Shown: positions 1 to 54,129 of the stretch, piece by piece
Layout: the number at the start of each line of letters is the position of its first letter
Numbering within the stretch: the first letter of the stretch is position 1
Assembly (NCBI GenBank): GCA_030141605.1
Contig: JAQGDQ010000962.1
Span: 1-64,000 of the forward strand
Length of the DNA stretch: 64,000 bases
Source: Tubiluchus corallicola
Taxonomy: Eukaryota; Priapulida; Priapulimorpha; Priapulimorphida; Tubiluchidae
Direction: 5' to 3'
The notes under the pieces: model-generated
Told to the model about the DNA's origin: nothing
Databases searched by the model: none
Seen by the model: only the letters and a program-made list of their open reading frames with translations
Translations under genes and position numbers: made by a program

Positions 1-227
1 GAAGACGGCAAAAAACACCAACAAAAAAATGCTGATTTAATGGAACTTCTCCACGAAATTCGACACAAAGCTTCGGAGGTAAGCAGAATCACTAGTCAAA
101 GTTTCTGTGCATTTCTTGTGTTTATTTTTAGTTTTTTTACAACTGTTTGCATTAACTCTTTCAGGACTGCACCATTCAAAATAAGTCTTATAAGATCGAT
201 GATTTTTCTTCTACTTCTCAGACATAA
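1..227 (+). CDS. 3' end of an unrecognised plus-strand gene (last two exons)
   Basis: Two exons are supported. The first is open from base 1 to 78 and ends at a GTAAGC donor. The second starts at 165 after a pyrimidine-rich TCTTTCAG acceptor and ends at TAA 225-227. The phase-0 junction joins the frames into a 46-residue C-terminus that is charged and helix-prone at first (Lys/His/Glu-rich, LMELLHEIRHKASE), then Ser/Thr-rich to the end (SSTSQT). Without splicing the first frame would run into low-quality sequence. I do not recognise the family; the rest lies left of the window. It is convergent with the SCLT1 gene that follows on the other strand. No clear AATAAA follows. Confidence 0.5.
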
Positions 228-727
228 CTAATGCATCCAATTATGCTATTTGTTTAAACATTTATAAGTGATTTAAATGGATAAATTAAGAAAAACACAG
301 GCACTCCAACATAGCCTATCCTATAGCTTAGTTTGGTGTACACTTGTGTGATCCTACACACTATTTTATTGATCGCCTGCTTGCTATAGTCTGGGAGAAC
401 CGTCTGCTGTACATATTTCCAGGAAAAGCCAACCGAACGGCCAAGGAGAAATTAAGGAAAGCCAACCAATCAGCCAATGAGAAATTAAGGTTGTTTCATC
501 CTTTAAAAGAAAGTCTGCCTTCAAAATAGAGTAGAAATGAAAATTACATGAAAGTCCATTGTGTGAGGAGTAGAAAACTATAAAAATTATCAAATATAAT
601 GTAACCATTGCTTGGTGAGAGCAGTTTTTCATGAACTCGTGCAAAGTGCAGCAAATGCTTACGGTCCTGAAGGAGATAACAAGCTTTACATTAAGATAAA
701 TGAGCACTATATATATATATTCACGAA
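228..727. other. intergenic, no gene seen
   Basis: AT-rich sequence between two convergent gene ends. It has a direct pair of gccaaccRAwcrGCCAA-like segments near 428-475 and a short (TA)n run at 707-720. No splice-supported exon was found. Confidence 0.4.
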
Positions 728-860
728 TCAGCAATAGTGTTCTCTCAAGAAGTTCCTTACCGCATCAGCCAAAGCTACGCGAACCGAATTACTACGTCGT
801 GGAAAATCAAAAGATGGCCTTACCAGATGTTTAGATACAACGTCAAATAATTGAGCTAGC
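728..860 (-). CDS. tentative last exon of SCLT1
   Basis: The minus strand is open from 860 to a TGA at 728-730, encoding about 44 residues with a basic PRRSNSV patch. A GAAGAG acceptor end at 861-866 lets it join the upstream exon (phase 2) exactly in frame. RLAQ...SKHL...RRSNS loosely resembles the tail of vertebrate SCLT1 (RLSQ...SQQL...RRKAAS). Against it, the acceptor has a poor pyrimidine tract, the 16-copy minisatellite lies immediately upstream, and about 60 residues present in vertebrate SCLT1 would be missing. It could instead belong to another gene or be chance. Confidence 0.35.
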
Positions 861-889
861 CTCTTCAGATATCCATTACAGTATTAATA

Positions 890-1445
890 CCTTTGCATTT
901 GAGATGATTGTATATTGTTTATGATTCTTGCATTTGAGATGATTGTATATTGTTTGTGATTCTTGCATTTGAGATGATAGTATATTGTTTGTGATTCTTG
1001 CATTTGAGATGATAGTATATTGTTTATGATTCTTGTTGAGATGATTGTATATTGTTTATGATTCTTGCATTTGAGATGGTTGTATATTGTTTGTGATTCT
1101 TGCATTTGAGATGACTCTATATTGTTTATGATTCTTGCATTTGAGATGATTGTATATTGTTTGTGATTCTTGCATTTGAGATGATTGTATATTGTTTATG
1201 ATTCTTGTATTTGAGATGATTGTATATTGTTTGTGATTCTTGCATTTGAGATGGTTGTATATTGTTTATGATTCTTGCATTTGAGATGATTGTATATTGT
1301 TTATGATTCTTGCATTTGAGATGATTGTATATTGTTTGTGATTCTTGCATTTGAGATGATTGTATATTGTTTGTGGTTCTTGCATTTGAGATGATTGTAT
1401 ATTGTTTGATTCTTGCATTTGAGATGATTGTATATTGTTTATGAG
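890..1445. repeat. minisatellite, 35-bp unit, about 16 copies
   Basis: Tandem copies of a 35-bp unit containing GCATTTGAGATGATTG and TATATTGTTTGTGATTCTT, with single-base variants (TTGTTTATG/TTGTTTGTG, GATAG/GATTG) and a few short deletions. There are no unique spacers. The unit has no stop codon in one minus frame, so long repetitive ORFs (HKQYTIISNARI) appear; these are artefacts. Confidence 0.95.
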
Positions 1446-2036
1446 AGGCTTTCAAGTAAAGTTTTAGAAATGGGTACATACGGTCTGCGTACAGCAATAG
1501 AAAATAACCAATAACAAGGTTCTTACATTGACTCTCACAAAACAATCATTAACAAATGATGAAATCTGGTACATTTTACATAATTTTATTTTGCTTTCTC
1601 ACTTCTACAATGGCTTTTAGAAAACAACAATAATTTGTACGAAATGTGGAAAAACTGCCTCATTTTTGACATGTAGTCATTGCATTTGTGCAAACGTAAA
1701 TTCAGGCCAACAAAAACTAAACACGAATAGTCGATATCATATTAAAAATAGCATTAATAATATACAGTTATTTGTTATTCATTTAGTTTAAAATCAGTAT
1801 GGCCTTACAGGTACATGCAACTTCGCTTCTTTTAGTGTCATTATTGCATAGTCAAATTAATTTGTCAACTATTTTGCTTTTAATTAGGTAGTTTTGCCCA
1901 TAGAACTCTGCTTTACTAATTTTGTTTTCACTTTGTTTTGTGCAAATTTGCATAATTTTATTTACCATAATTGTTTGCTATTAATTTAGTTTTGACCTGT
2001 TTTCCTATTCTAATATTCATTTTGTTCTAACAATAT
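1446..2036. other. gene-less AT-rich stretch
   Basis: No exon, tRNA or clear element boundary seen. The stretch probably lies in the last SCLT1 intron. Confidence 0.4.
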
Positions 2037-2223
2037 TTGCTCGCCATGCTGAAATTAGTAGACTCACTATTTAGGGATGGCAGACTAGATGACCTTTTGG
2101 TCTTTCGCCATCCCCGTCGTTCTTTAATCTTTGTAAATCATTGTTATATACTATCTATGATTGTTATTTTGAAGGCAAAAAATAAATTATTATTATTATT
2201 ATTAATATTATTATTATTAATAA

Positions 2224-2258
<35 letters not shown>

Positions 2259-2260
2259 GT
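2037..2260 (+). mobile_element. 3' end of a non-LTR-type element with hairpin and (TTA)n tail
   Basis: A perfect 8-bp stem (GGGATGGC at 2074-2081, GCCATCCC at 2107-2114) encloses GACC-TTTT-GGTC and TTTCGC. About 65 bases on there is an A-rich AAAAAATAAA, then a (TTA)n microsatellite tail to 2260. The same layout recurs at 58509-58700 (minus), and a related hairpin occurs in the duplicated blocks at 22712 and 30111. Hairpin plus short tandem tail is typical of the 3' end of retroposed elements. The 94-residue ORF over it has no coding merit. Confidence 0.6.
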
Positions 2261-3094
2261 CGCATGCTGCAGTTTCAAGTTTTCAATAAGATGTGAGAAC
2301 CGTATTGGTGATCATCTTTGATGATTTTTGCAACATTTTTTTGCATTAACAAAGATTTATTTCAATAATTTCTATTTTTATGGTCTCACGTTCCCTAAGA
2401 CCCTAAGATCCTCTGAAAGTACAACACACTTTTTTAACTCCGAGTTACTTCAAAACTGTTTTAGTCCCACGGTTTTTAACCAGTCCTATACAGTGGCTGC
2501 TCACTGCTTAAATTAGTGTAAAACGAAACGAACATATGTAATTTTATTGGTGTAAATCATAATTGTAATTTTAAACATACGAACATAAGAAAATCTATGC
2601 ATAAACTTGATAAAATCCTAGATAAATTTTTTTTGCCTATGAATAACCTGAATTGACGCAGTTCAAGAATATGCCGGTATACGGTTTTTAAGCACGTGAC
2701 AACTGATAACACACACCGCATGAGCCACAGTACTCTTTCTACCCAAAGTGCAGCATCTTATCTCAGACATATGCACATGGCCGCATGTGCATAGCAGCCA
2801 AACACCACGTTGCTTGAGCTGTGAGCGCACTGTGCTGGGCTGTGAAGCAAACAGTATTACCCTCTTGTGCTCTGGTTTCGTATAAGTATAAAGAAAAAGA
2901 CCCATTATATTGAATATTATCGATAATACCGAGTGAAAATAGGGGGTGCTGCAGTTCCACAAAGCTAATACACGAGTCGCCACTGGTCCTATGAAGACAA
3001 TGCCGTAATCCTCCTGAACAGCATCATTTGCTTCTGATAATATATACAATTCTTATCTCAGGCAAACTATTGGTAGCTCTCACTCAAATTTTAC
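2261..3094. other. gene-less stretch, SCLT1 3' intron
   Basis: I searched for minus-strand exons encoding the missing WKEE-type segment of SCLT1 and found none with credible splice sites. Several ORFs of 60-130 codons here lack coding character. Confidence 0.4.
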
Positions 3095-47241
<44,147 letters not shown>

Positions 47242-47590
47242 GATTCTTGCAGTTCATATCAAGTGATGAAATGCTAAAATGGAGGTCTTTATAAAAACAA
47301 CACTAACGACAGTTGCTGTTGCAAGTTATTCCCTTCTGATATGCTGAAACTTATGGCCATGCAACTGTAACTTCAAAAAGAGGAACATCTTCAATTAATT
47401 ATTGATGAATCAATGATTAATCCTATCATTAAATAAGATAAGCATGTGTAGGCAATTACTAGACATAGACAGAAAACTAGACTGGATCTGGTGCACTAGA
47501 CGTGATAACGAAAATTAGCAGTTCTTCGCATAAGGCTGTTCCTACTAACGATCAAATTCGAATCTTCAATTCGCACTTGAATGCAAAGTT
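47242..47590. other. SCLT1 upstream region
   Basis: 5' side of SCLT1. No TATA box or CpG island stands out; the TSS was not located. Confidence 0.4.
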
Positions 47591-48266
47591 TTAAAGCACA
47601 AGAAAGCCATCCACATACATAAAGATTAAGAAATTCGTCTTGAAATTTTATACCACTTCTTGCCTTTCTGCATGCCGGGCTTGCGTCGGCAGTAACGCTG
47701 TATAAAACTTGTAAATTTAAACTCCCGCGATGACCGTTAGGCACAGCATTTCAATGGTAGGTCGTTTGAAACAAGTTTAGATAACATTGCGCAAAGTTTG
47801 AAAAAATAATCAGAGCATTCGTAGCGCTCAAGTCACTAACTAAATAAAATTTAAAATTACTGTATCTTGTCAATAAGATTGAAAATACGTTTTTTGGTTA
47901 GTGAGTGGCGTACCCTGGAGGGTGAGCCAACGACATTTTACCAATTGATACAAAAATTTTAAATTATTATTTCTAATTGCATAAGTTTTCCGGTAGGTAA
48001 GCGAAATCTAAGTAATATAGATTTACATGGAAAGTTGTTTGGGGCATAGTTCAACATTTTATTTTCTTCCCCTGATTTACATTGTGCATAAACGACGTCA
48101 TGTAATGACGTGGTCGGAACAGCATTGCAGGAGACTTAAATGAAAACAAACAAAAATTTCTTTGAGTGCAAGTATGAAATATGCATGAAATTACTGTAAA
48201 GTAATATAATTTTTACGGCAATTTTTCTGAAACCCACTTCAGGTACCCCATTTTCTTGTCCTTTAA
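47591..48266. mobile_element. TTAA-flanked MITE family 2, copy 1
   Basis: 676 bp: TTAA, AGCACAAGAAAG at left; right reversed TTAA, AGGACAAGAAAATGG. The second copy is at 60447-61020. Confidence 0.75.
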
Positions 48267-48949
48267 AGTAATTCAAAGACTTTGCTTCTACTAATTTCAG
48301 ATTTAAACAAGTTTTAATGTTATAAATATTGAGCTTCATCAAATAAGTTAACCAAGGAGAACATTAAACCTGATAAATTACAGGTTTAAGAATTCTAGTA
48401 AATGCAACAGATCTACATGGAATCCTCTACTGAAGATGAAACACAGAACCGTCCTAAACAAGACACAAAATTCAGAAACATCATGACAGGTACACCCATC
48501 CAATTACTAACCCACTTGACATTTCTAAAATATTACAAAGTATCACAACTATTTCCCCACAGCTGTAAATGGAAAACACGTGGCCCTAGGGGTCTTACGA
48601 CATTAAGGTGTTGCAACATTTCTAGTCACACAATAACTTGTGTTGATACTCTGCAGTAGTACCTCCAGTCCATAACTACATGTATGCACACTACTGATAC
48701 AGTACATTGTGCAAAACAACAATCAAGCTTGCACGTCCATTGTTAAGTTACTTAACGTTTATTGTACAATGTGGGCAGAGTCGCATTCTGTAGCCAAAAA
48801 GTCATTAAGCCACCTTAAATTGGGGCTGCTAAGAGAGGATTTGTGTAAATTAATGACAGCAAAATAAGGTGGAAGGTGCCGCCACGTAAGTAAAATTGTA
48901 TGCAGTCACTGTACTGCATCGCTATGTACCGAAAAGTGGTACTTGACAC
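48267..48949. other. intergenic, no gene seen
   Basis: Contains fragments with CATTAAGCCACCTTAAATTG that resemble the CAGT-type MITE ends, but no paired termini were found. Confidence 0.4.
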
Positions 48950-49270
48950 TTGGTAGTATGGTTTACAAGGAATTTAACCCAGACACCAGAGAATACTATA
49001 GAAAAATACTGCATGGCTTTCTCTGGACTAAGGCTACAAGTACATTACTTAAGAATTGAGACCGGAAGATGGGACGGTGAACAGAGAAACCAAAGACTAT
49101 GCACATGCAGAGAGATACAAACAGAAGAACATGTATTAATGAACTGTAACTTAAATATTGAGATTAGAAGGAAATATCATAGTGTGAACCTTTCTGCACT
49201 GTCTAATATTACGGAGAGCAACTGTGCATTTGAAATTAGCTCTCAAGTGCTGCAAACTTTTCAAAATTAA
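48950..49270 (+). pseudogene. non-LTR retrotransposon C-terminal zinc-motif fragment
   Basis: LQVHYLRIETGRWDGEQRNQ, RLCTCREIQTEEHVLMNC gives C-x-C-x7-H-x4-C, the C-terminal motif of many non-LTR polyproteins. It ends in TAA. Only this tip remains. Confidence 0.7.
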
Positions 49271-50199
49271 CAGTGGTTTTATTAATACTTACTAATCGCC
49301 TAAAATATCAAACTAAAATGTGAAACCACTTTTTCAATGGTATAAAGTTGGTACAACTATTTTATTCTATATGCTAATATGATCCACCTGGGATAAATTC
49401 TTGAAAAGAATAATGAATGGACTGTAAATTTTATTATTTTCTACTACCCAAGTTTTTGTATTAATCATTGTATTTATAGTCAATAAACTATACTACTAGT
49501 ACACAGAGATGTCAAGCAAGCGTGAGCATCCTGCATAGTATGCACATATTCGCAAACGTGCACAGTATTTATCCATTAACACTGTGAGTAATTCACACTC
49601 TGAGTCGCATTTTAAAATTATATTTTAATTTACGTATATGTTTTAAGTGTTCCATATATTGTCGAGGTAAACAGTGAGTAAGGACGCCCATTGAAAAGAA
49701 GTGCAAGTGGGTTAGCCACGAAAGTCCAATTATCTTCTGTTACATATTTATTTGAAACGTAATTTGGCCATTTGTATGCCCAAGTAACAGTCACCAAAAC
49801 TTTCGTTTTCACAAGACAAACACATTACATTGATTAAAAATGGAACATTATTGACGCTACAAAATTACTTTTCAAGTTTACCACCAAATTCGTGAATAGC
49901 GTCAAACAACAATTTGTTGCAACAATAGAAAAAATCTTCAAATTTTTGTAAGTACAAAAGTATGGTGTGTTCGTTACGACGAGACAAACTGTGCGAGCCA
50001 GTAAGCCAGCAACAACACCAGAAGAATTATTTGCTTGTTTTTTTCTAAATTTTATTACTTAAATAAATAGGAATTCTAGAGCTCTCTACTTCTGCGCTTT
50101 TATAAAAGTTTGTGAACAACGAACACAAAGATTTTGATATTAGATTTAGCTAAAATAATGGTAACAATAGGCCTTAGTCAATGCATCATTAAAGTAAAG
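49271..50199. other. intergenic, no gene seen
   Basis: AT-rich with no supported feature. Confidence 0.4.
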
Positions 50200-51402
50200 T
50201 AAAATATGATAGCGCGCGGTGCATTGTGCAGGAAAATCACAATGTATACAGACTTGTTTAAAAATAAAACTAGGAATAAGGTTGTAAACTTCTCAGCGAC
50301 AAATTAAATGGTGATGCGAAAATGCGGGTGTCATTATAAATATCGGGGTGATTATGTGACTAAAAATGATGGACGTGGAATGACTTTTGACAAAAGGAGT
50401 AGAAAAATTGCATATATGAAAAGAGAATTAATGAACAGGAGTAACTCAAATGAAGTTGGGTGGGAATACATGAAGATAAGACTATCGTTATACGAGACAC
50501 TCATACCTTACCTTATTTGGTTATATTAACATCTTATTACCAGTCACATTACCATCCATCATGTTTAACACAGAAACATGGGCTGAGTTAAACAAAACTC
50601 AGTGGAAGCAAATTGAAAATTGAAAAGTGACAGAAAGACACACTGTGCAAAATAGTAAATTAAACAATTAGTACTAGTTATTTGGGCTTACTGTTAGTAC
50701 TTGGAATTTGACCCCTTGAACAATGGAAAATTAACATGGTTAAGAACATTAGGGAATTCTGATGAGGACAGAGATGCATGTAAAATACAAAAAAGCATTA
50801 CACAAACAACTATTCGGGTCGACTTATCTTTCAATCTTCCCTTTCAAAGTCATAGCCGGGACCTAGAGTTGAACTCAGTTATGGTTTCTTCAGTTATGGT
50901 GCCTGTGCAACGATGTTGCTTATGTGCACATTCCACATTAAATGATTTGCTATCGTGATGACAAGAGTTTTAATAGATAATTTATCCACAATCGGTCCGT
51001 CTTTAAGATAACATGCGATTTTCAAGTAACAGAGCAGAACAATAGCTAGGGTAAACTAGGACAATGAAATATGTTTTAAATGTGCAGAAAAAGCACTTAA
51101 CGAAACTATAGAGTGGAAGTTAAATATGGTCTGAGTTAAAGTAAATTATAGAAATAGATTTAAACGAGATGTCAAATGCTCATTATGCGAAAACAGTGAA
51201 GACACTACAGAACATTCATTAATGTGTGAAAAACTGATTGGAAAAATGGGTGCAAGTAACATTGCAATAGACGATTGGTATGTTGATAATGCCGGTAAAT
51301 TGAAGGATGCAAATGTCAGAATCAACCAAACCCTGAAAGTAAGAAAGTTGTTGGGGGCTGGTTTTGTTATTTCAAAAAGAAGACAGTGTTGCAAAACTTA
51401 AT
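50200..51402 (+). pseudogene. decayed non-LTR reverse transcriptase fragment
   Basis: YKYRGDYVTKNDGRGMTFDK, IAYMKRELMNRSN, LYETLIPYLIW and then FNTETWAELNK form the thumb region seen in non-LTR polymerases. After several breaks, VKCSLCENSEDTTEHSLMCE (about 51155-51230) supplies a C-x2-C-x8-H-x4-C terminal motif, ending at TAA about 51402. It is a different family from 48950-49270. Confidence 0.75.
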
Positions 51403-52994
51403 TAGGCTTGCACTTAGAGATAAGTGCCTTCCAGACTAAGAGAGAGGCCGTTGTGAAACAGCTGTAAACCGCCGAAACAGTAAAACCGAGTTGACTGTAA
51501 AATGAAACCCAGTTAGTGTCAAAAGATTTTGTTATTGGTCTTTTGAAAATTTGGAAATTTTGTGTTTGGACGCTGGAGTTGAAATTTATTGTCATTTCTA
51601 AGTAATTTCAGATTCGAGAAAGCACCATCCTTATGCATTTATAATCCGAAAATGTCACACTTAGTAAGTGTCGTTAAAGTGTATCTATTTCTTGACGGAG
51701 GTAGCAGTGTCATGCAGCTGCATGAAGTTGGACCTGAGTTATACTAAATACCCTGTTGTATTAGAATGCTGAGATGGCCGATTTAACAACGTATATGTTC
51801 TTTTGCCATCCATTTCCTATTAAAATATTGCTAATTTTTGTAAAATCGCATGCACTAAACTATCCTGGAAATAAATAAAGCTGAGTATACTACTAGTCAA
51901 CTGCGATGTACCATAGACTGTCTTCTTTTTACTAACGCAGACCTGCCAGCTGTCACGCATGTGACACATGCATTTGTAAATCTTTCACATGTGCACATGC
52001 ATCAAATTTCAGTTCTCAAGCATTCCGCAACTTTACACGCAAGTTTGCAAATCACCTGGCTTCCTTTGTCAAAAGTACCAACCGCAATGCAAATAATGGT
52101 ACTCCTGTTGAGCCAACAAGAACACTATTGGTGCACCTACTGCATATAAAAATAAATCGGTGTTTTTTTGGTCAACATTAGCTTTAGTACAAATTTTTTG
52201 CTGCAAATTCTTTCACTCATTTACTTTAAATGTGACATGTGAGTCGCAAATGATAGAAAGTCAAAACCAATGTAATGTTCAGTACTAAAGCATCTGGAAT
52301 GCTAATTCATTGTTTAATCATGTAGGGTAACGTGAGAGTGCCTTTAATAGCTCCCAAGAGCCGTCTGTCAGTCAATTGATTTTATGTGGAGGTGAAAAAC
52401 CTGGGCATCCTTATAACCCCAAGAGACACCTATCACGTGTTTCAGTAACGTGGGACAGTGGCAGTACATCAAAAGAACAGTGATAAGGATCTTTTTAAAT
52501 TGCTCAGAGTATTGACTTATTGTATAAACTGTCGATTTTAATTTTACTCGCATTTTTTTAGAATTTTCTACAACTTTTGTAACTTGAACCCTTCAAAAGC
52601 CACTTGGTTCACTTCATATAAGTATAATGTTGCTACATAGGCATTCTCCCCATCTAGCGACTGAAGCTAAAATTAACTTATTTCGCTCTGTATTTTTCAA
52701 AAAAATTGAAGTGTAACAATTGTCTAGATTATCAGTCTACATACTTTAACAGTGTGCAATTCATTGGTGTCAACTTTAAAACAGTTAAAGAAACTTTTTG
52801 TATATCATACTGTGCAGCTATGATTGAATTGAATAAACCAAGAGTATGAGTCAGCTTAAATTCAGTAATTAGTAACTTAGTTGATTCTTTCAACATAACG
52901 CTTATATGAATACTCTTCAGAGCTAGGATACTAAGTACAATTAATAAAAATGAGTTCGTTAATTGAAATTTGGCAGTCAGTTTGTCTACTAGCT
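51403..52994. other. intergenic, no gene seen
   Basis: AT-rich. Small ORFs have no coding character. AATAAATAAAG near 51871 could close a retroposed element. Confidence 0.4.
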
Positions 52995-53192
52995 TTTTAA
53001 TGGATAACTGGTTATGCTGTATTTAATAGTCCAGTATTTTGTTAGAACAAAAACATTTGGTAGTATTTAGCATAATAGTATAATAATAACAATTTTAATG
53101 GATAACTGGTTATGCTGTATTTAATAGTCCAGTATTTTGTTAGAACAAAAACATTTGGTAGTATTTAGTATAATAGTATAATAATAACAATT
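52995..53192. repeat. tandem duplication, 98-bp unit, two copies
   Basis: TTTTAATGGATAACTGGTTA starts at 52995 and again at 53093. Copies are almost identical (one C/T difference seen near the end), so the duplication is recent. Confidence 0.95.
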
Positions 53193-53905
53193 TTATTTAG
53201 TAGCTATATAACAGAAAATTGTTTTAAATGGAGCAGTGAATATTTGAGTCTCAAGGCACACTGCCGCCTATGTTTTCCTTGTAAAGGATGGAAGGCGGTA
53301 GACTGCCGCCCAATCTCAGCACTAAGCGCAGTTGCCTAGGTCTGTTTATTTCACTGCTACAGCCATGCAAAAACATTGTAGAAAAGCTTAACATCCGTGG
53401 GATTATGGTTGCTTCACAACAAGTAATGCTAACCAACCAATCAGCATCCGAAGCCAGGTGCATTCCATAATACTATACTGTATAGTATGTTCTCATGCAA
53501 AGTTGCTTGTTGATAGTTGGTGAAACGTGTTTAGTCACTTTTTCTGCATTCTTATAAAATAATTGCATATTATGATTTAGTATTATGACTTTTGTGTTAA
53601 TCGGCTTCTAAATATAAGAATGTGCTTATCTGTGTGGGTGTGCATGTGCGTATATGTGTGCACGGATGTGTGTGCATGTATATACATAATACTAATATTC
53701 AATATTAGTGTTTAATAACAAATGGTTATTTGTTTATTTACAAGATTCTGTTTTAGTGACACACCACAAAAAGTTATTGCCTAATGTGCAAAAGCCAATG
53801 CGGCCCAGTTAAAAAGCAACTACGTAGTGAAAGGGTTAATTGTTTTCTACATAGTCACACTCTGATACGGGTATGTCACTAATAAGGCTGTTTTTCTTTC
53901 TTTAG

Positions 53906-54129
53906 GATATTAATTGATCATGGCATTAAGCACTCTGCTTAAGAAAGCAACATCTCTGTTTGGCTTCACAAACAACTCTTTGCAGCCTAATCCACTAGAT
54001 GGCGAAATCATCTACAGCAAGAATCACGTGTGTGTCCATCCGCCAAATTCGAGCGGTCGCAAGCAAGACCATCATCCTGGTTACTTGTCTATACACTGCA
54101 AAGAACAGCCTGTAAGCAACAATGCAAGG
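53906..54129 (+). CDS. TBC1D16: TBC1D16 exon with start codon
   Basis: A TTTCTTTCTTTAG acceptor precedes 53906, so a 5' UTR exon must exist upstream. ATG at 53920 starts MALSTLLKK; a TTG six bases earlier is not used. Donor GTATGA after 54129, phase 0. Confidence 0.9.

Noticed and set aside
884-1545. Repetitive ORFs and a CRISPR-like look
   Set aside because: Units are contiguous 35-bp minisatellite copies with no unique spacers, in an animal genome.
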